From Holophagae bacterium (GTDB taxonomy: Bacteria; Acidobacteriota; Thermoanaerobaculia; Thermoanaerobaculales; Sulfomarinibacteraceae): a stretch of 8,269 nucleotides of DNA. The stretch spans positions 1 to 8,269 of the forward strand of contig DAOWGJ010000263.1 of the NCBI GenBank assembly GCA_030637505.1, written 5' to 3'. How positions within the stretch are numbered: the first letter of the stretch is position 1; every line of letters begins with the position of its first letter. Shown here piece by piece: positions 7,034 to 8,269 of this stretch. Both the position numbers and the translations under genes were made by a program. The notes below the pieces were generated by a model. That model was not told the DNA's origin. It saw only the letters and a program-made list of their open reading frames with translations, and searched no databases.

Positions 7034-7217
7034 CTACTGGTTCTGCCCGATGAGTTCGTTAATATCAACGTCGTCAACCTGCTCAGACTTCAGGTGTTGC
7101 TCGGCATACGCTCGGTAGACCCCTGACTCCAGGAAGAGCTGGAAGCTTTCATGACCGCCATTGTGTTGGCGAGTTCATCCACTCCTCGTTGTCCGGGAAC
7201 AGCTGGTCATGGAAAGA
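7034..7217 (-). pseudogene. Possible 3' remnant of a decayed minus-strand gene
   Basis: Reading the minus strand, 7217 to 7179 gives SFHDQLFPDNEEW. A second frame, from 7174 down to a TAG at 7036-7034, gives GGHESFQLFLESGVYRAY and then AEQHLKSEQVDDVDINELIG. Both segments have the acidic/hydrophobic mix of a real globular protein and are unlike the Arg/Pro/Ser-rich text of the antisense shadow frames elsewhere. They are in different frames, separated by only a few bases, with a stop just upstream of the second segment in its own frame. One small indel near 7172-7180 would join them. No start codon or intact upstream part is visible, so this would be the tail of a broken gene. I do not recognise the family. 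Confidence 0.33.
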
Positions 7218-7323
7218 GGGAGTGCGGGCGGGAGAAACCGTCAATCCGAAAATCTCCGAAACCCGGCATTTGGGTTTACACTTTGTTGAGGAGTAGGCTG
7301 TCAAGGTGAACAGCGGGTTGGTT

Positions 7324-7329
7324 GGAGGG
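7324..7329 (+). promoter_or_regulatory. Ribosome binding site GGAGGG that fixes the GTG start of argG
   Basis: GGAGGG ends 4 nt before GTG 7334, a slightly short but workable spacing. It decides in favour of the GTG as the start, because the protein then begins exactly at the conserved KVVLAYSGGLDTS opening of ArgG and no ATG is available nearby in frame. Confidence 0.6.
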
Positions 7330-7333
7330 TGTT

Positions 7334-8269
7334 GTGAGCAACAAAGTCGTTCTTGCATACAGTGGCGGACTGGATACATCGGTTCTTCTGAAGTGGCTCA
7401 GTCTGAAGGGTTTCGAGGTTATCGCCTACGTCGCGGACGTCGGTCAGGAAGAAGACTTCGAGGCGGTCCGGAAGAAGGCTATCGAAACCGGCGCGTCGAA
7501 GGTCTTCATCGAGGACCTCAAGAAAGAGTTCGTCACGGACTATATCTTCCCGGCATTCAAGGCCAATGCGATCTACGAGGGGCGCTACCTCCTGGGGACG
7601 GCGATTGCGAGGCCGATCATCGCCAAACGTCAGATCGAAATTGCAGACGCAGAAGGCGCGACCTACGTCTCCCACGGAGCGACGGGGAAGGGCAATGACC
7701 AAATCCGGTTTGAACTGGCCTATTACGCCCTCAACCCACTGATCAAGGTCATCGCTCCGTGGAAGGACAACGAGTTTCTGGCGCAGTTCAAAGGCCGCCC
7801 GGATCTTCTGGCCTTTGCCGCTGAACACGGCATCGAGGTCAAGGCTACGACCGGGAAATCCTTCAGTGAGGACGACAATCTTCTGCACATCAGTCATGAG
7901 TCCGGAATCCTCGAGGATCCCGCATACCACGCGGGAGAGGAGATCTATTCCAAGACCGTCAGCCCTGAGTTGGCGCCCGACAAGCCGACCAGAATTTCCA
8001 TCGAGTTCAAGGACGGAGTACCCATCAGGGTGAAGAACCTGGATGACGGTCACGAGGTCAGTGATCCCTTGGGATTGTTCTCCTACCTTAACGAGGTTGG
8101 TGGGGCCAACGGCGTCGGCCGTCTGGATATGGTGGAGAATCGCTTAATCCACAAACCATCCAATAGGAACGAACTGTTAGAAAAAATCAGGGTGCTTCTG
8201 CTGTCGCACCGGGAGATAGAAGGCCTTGAGATCGACAGCGCGGGTATTCGGCTCGGTGACAGTCTGTCG
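7334..8269 (+). CDS. argG: Argininosuccinate synthase ArgG, N-terminal 270 residues, then foreign in-frame sequence; runs off the right edge
   Basis: ArgG joins citrulline and aspartate using ATP to make argininosuccinate, the penultimate step of arginine synthesis, in the cytoplasm. The start at GTG 7334 gives the ATP-binding signature AYSGGLDTS at residues 8-16. Further family blocks follow: GTAIARPIIAK, GATGKGNDQIRFE at 115-127 (citrulline/aspartate site), SFSEDDNLLHIS with ESGILEDP, and DPLGLFSYLNEVGGANGVGR leading to LDMVENR at 264-270. In every ArgG I know the next residues read like L/F-V-G-x-K-S-R-G-x-Y-E, followed by about 120 more residues. Here they read LIHKPSNRNELLEKIRVLLL instead, and the frame continues open to residue 312 at the window edge. 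The replacement resembles an acyl carrier protein N-terminus. As written the gene lacks the C-terminal substrate-binding and tetramerisation region and should not be active. Either the locus is rearranged or the sequence is chimeric here. Confidence 0.85.
   Translation, partial: MSNKVVLAYSGGLDTSVLLKWLSLKGFEVIAYVADVGQEEDFEAVRKKAIETGASKVFIEDLKKEFVTDYIFPAFKANAIYEGRYLLGTAIARPIIAKRQIEIADAEGATYVSHGATGKGNDQIRFELAYYALNPLIKVIAPWKDNEFLAQFKGRPDLLAFAAEHGIEVKATTGKSFSEDDNLLHISHESGILEDPAYHAGEEIYSKTVSPELAPDKPTRISIEFKDGVPIRVKNLDDGHEVSDPLGLFSYLNEVGGANGVGRLDMVENRLIHKPSNRNELLEKIRVLLLSHREIEGLEIDSAGIRLGDSLS
8144..8269 (+). CDS. Acyl carrier protein-like N-terminus fused in frame after ArgG (partial)
   Basis: After ArgG residue 270 the frame reads NELLEKIRVLLLSHREIEGL and then EIDSAGIRLGDSLS to the window edge. 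The spacing of a Leu/Ile-rich first helix, an acidic E-I-D turn and an IRLGDSL loop matches the first half of small acyl carrier proteins, where the D-S-L phosphopantetheine site would come a few residues later, outside the window. No start codon precedes the helix in a natural position, and the bases at 8144-8206 are AT-richer (about 41% GC by hand count) than neighbouring argG. The call rests on a short stretch, so the family is tentative. Whether it is physically joined to argG in the genome is open. Confidence 0.4.

Larger units (their letters stand above)
7007..7333. other. 327-nt gap before argG; no intact gene
   Basis: Apart from the possible minus-strand remnant, I see no intact gene, tRNA or repeat array here. 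A weak dyad, CGGCT at 7007-7011 and AGCCG at 7028-7032, follows the M23 stop. It has a 16-nt loop with a short T-run inside it, so it is not a convincing terminator. The argG promoter should lie in about 7220-7320, but no well-spaced -35/-10 pair and no clear ARG-box palindrome is visible. TTTACA at 7275-7280 is the best -35-like hexamer and lacks a matching -10. Confidence 0.5.

Noticed and set aside
8129..8269. A separate acyl carrier protein gene starting at ATG 8129
   Set aside because: The residues from this ATG (MVENR) belong to the conserved ArgG block, so this ATG is an internal ArgG methionine. The ACP-like part begins later without its own visible start.
1..8269. CRISPR array, tRNA, rRNA, insertion sequence or phage attachment site
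   Set aside because: No regularly spaced repeats, tRNA cloverleaf, transposase or terminal inverted repeats were seen by eye on either strand.

Overview
The window looks like chromosomal DNA of a Gram-negative (diderm) bacterium. It encodes a LolA-like periplasmic protein, an LpxL/HtrB-family lipid A acyltransferase and a membrane-anchored M23 peptidase, all of which presuppose an outer membrane or murein envelope. Base composition is moderately GC-rich (about 59% in a hand-counted stretch of purH). Genes are tightly packed, all on the + strand, with Shine-Dalgarno sites and some GTG starts. I cannot name the phylum with confidence; a deltaproteobacterial or related lineage would fit, but this is inference.

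Layout. (1) 144-2266: a polysaccharide deacetylase and a MurG/PseG-like glycosyltransferase overlap by 4 bp and look like the end of a surface-glycan operon that begins left of the window. (2) 2267-2354: a short gap with three GGTTCC direct repeats and a possible weak promoter. (3) 2355-7006: a four-gene run with gaps of 22, 16 and 9 nt: purH (last two steps of IMP synthesis), a LolA-like secreted protein, an LpxL-like acyltransferase and an M23 peptidase with a GTG start. The last three form an envelope-biogenesis block behind a housekeeping gene. (4) 7007-7333: a gap without an intact gene. Its minus strand carries what looks like the frameshifted 3' end of a decayed gene. (5) 7334-8269: argG (argininosuccinate synthase) with a GTG start, reading off the right edge.

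Two things stand out. First, ArgG homology stops abruptly at residue 270 (around position 8143). The same frame then continues into sequence that resembles the start of an acyl carrier protein and is more AT-rich. This is either a real argG-ACP rearrangement or, more likely, a chimeric join close to the end of the sequence. Second, the first ~37 codons of the LolA-like gene, upstream of its signal peptide, lie in hairpin-rich DNA (stems at 3950-3963 and 4009-4024) that resembles a small REP-like palindromic repeat, apparently captured as coding sequence.

No tRNA, rRNA, CRISPR array, insertion sequence or complete mobile element was seen. I found no convincing new defence or other multi-gene system; most of the window is ordinary core metabolism and envelope biogenesis.
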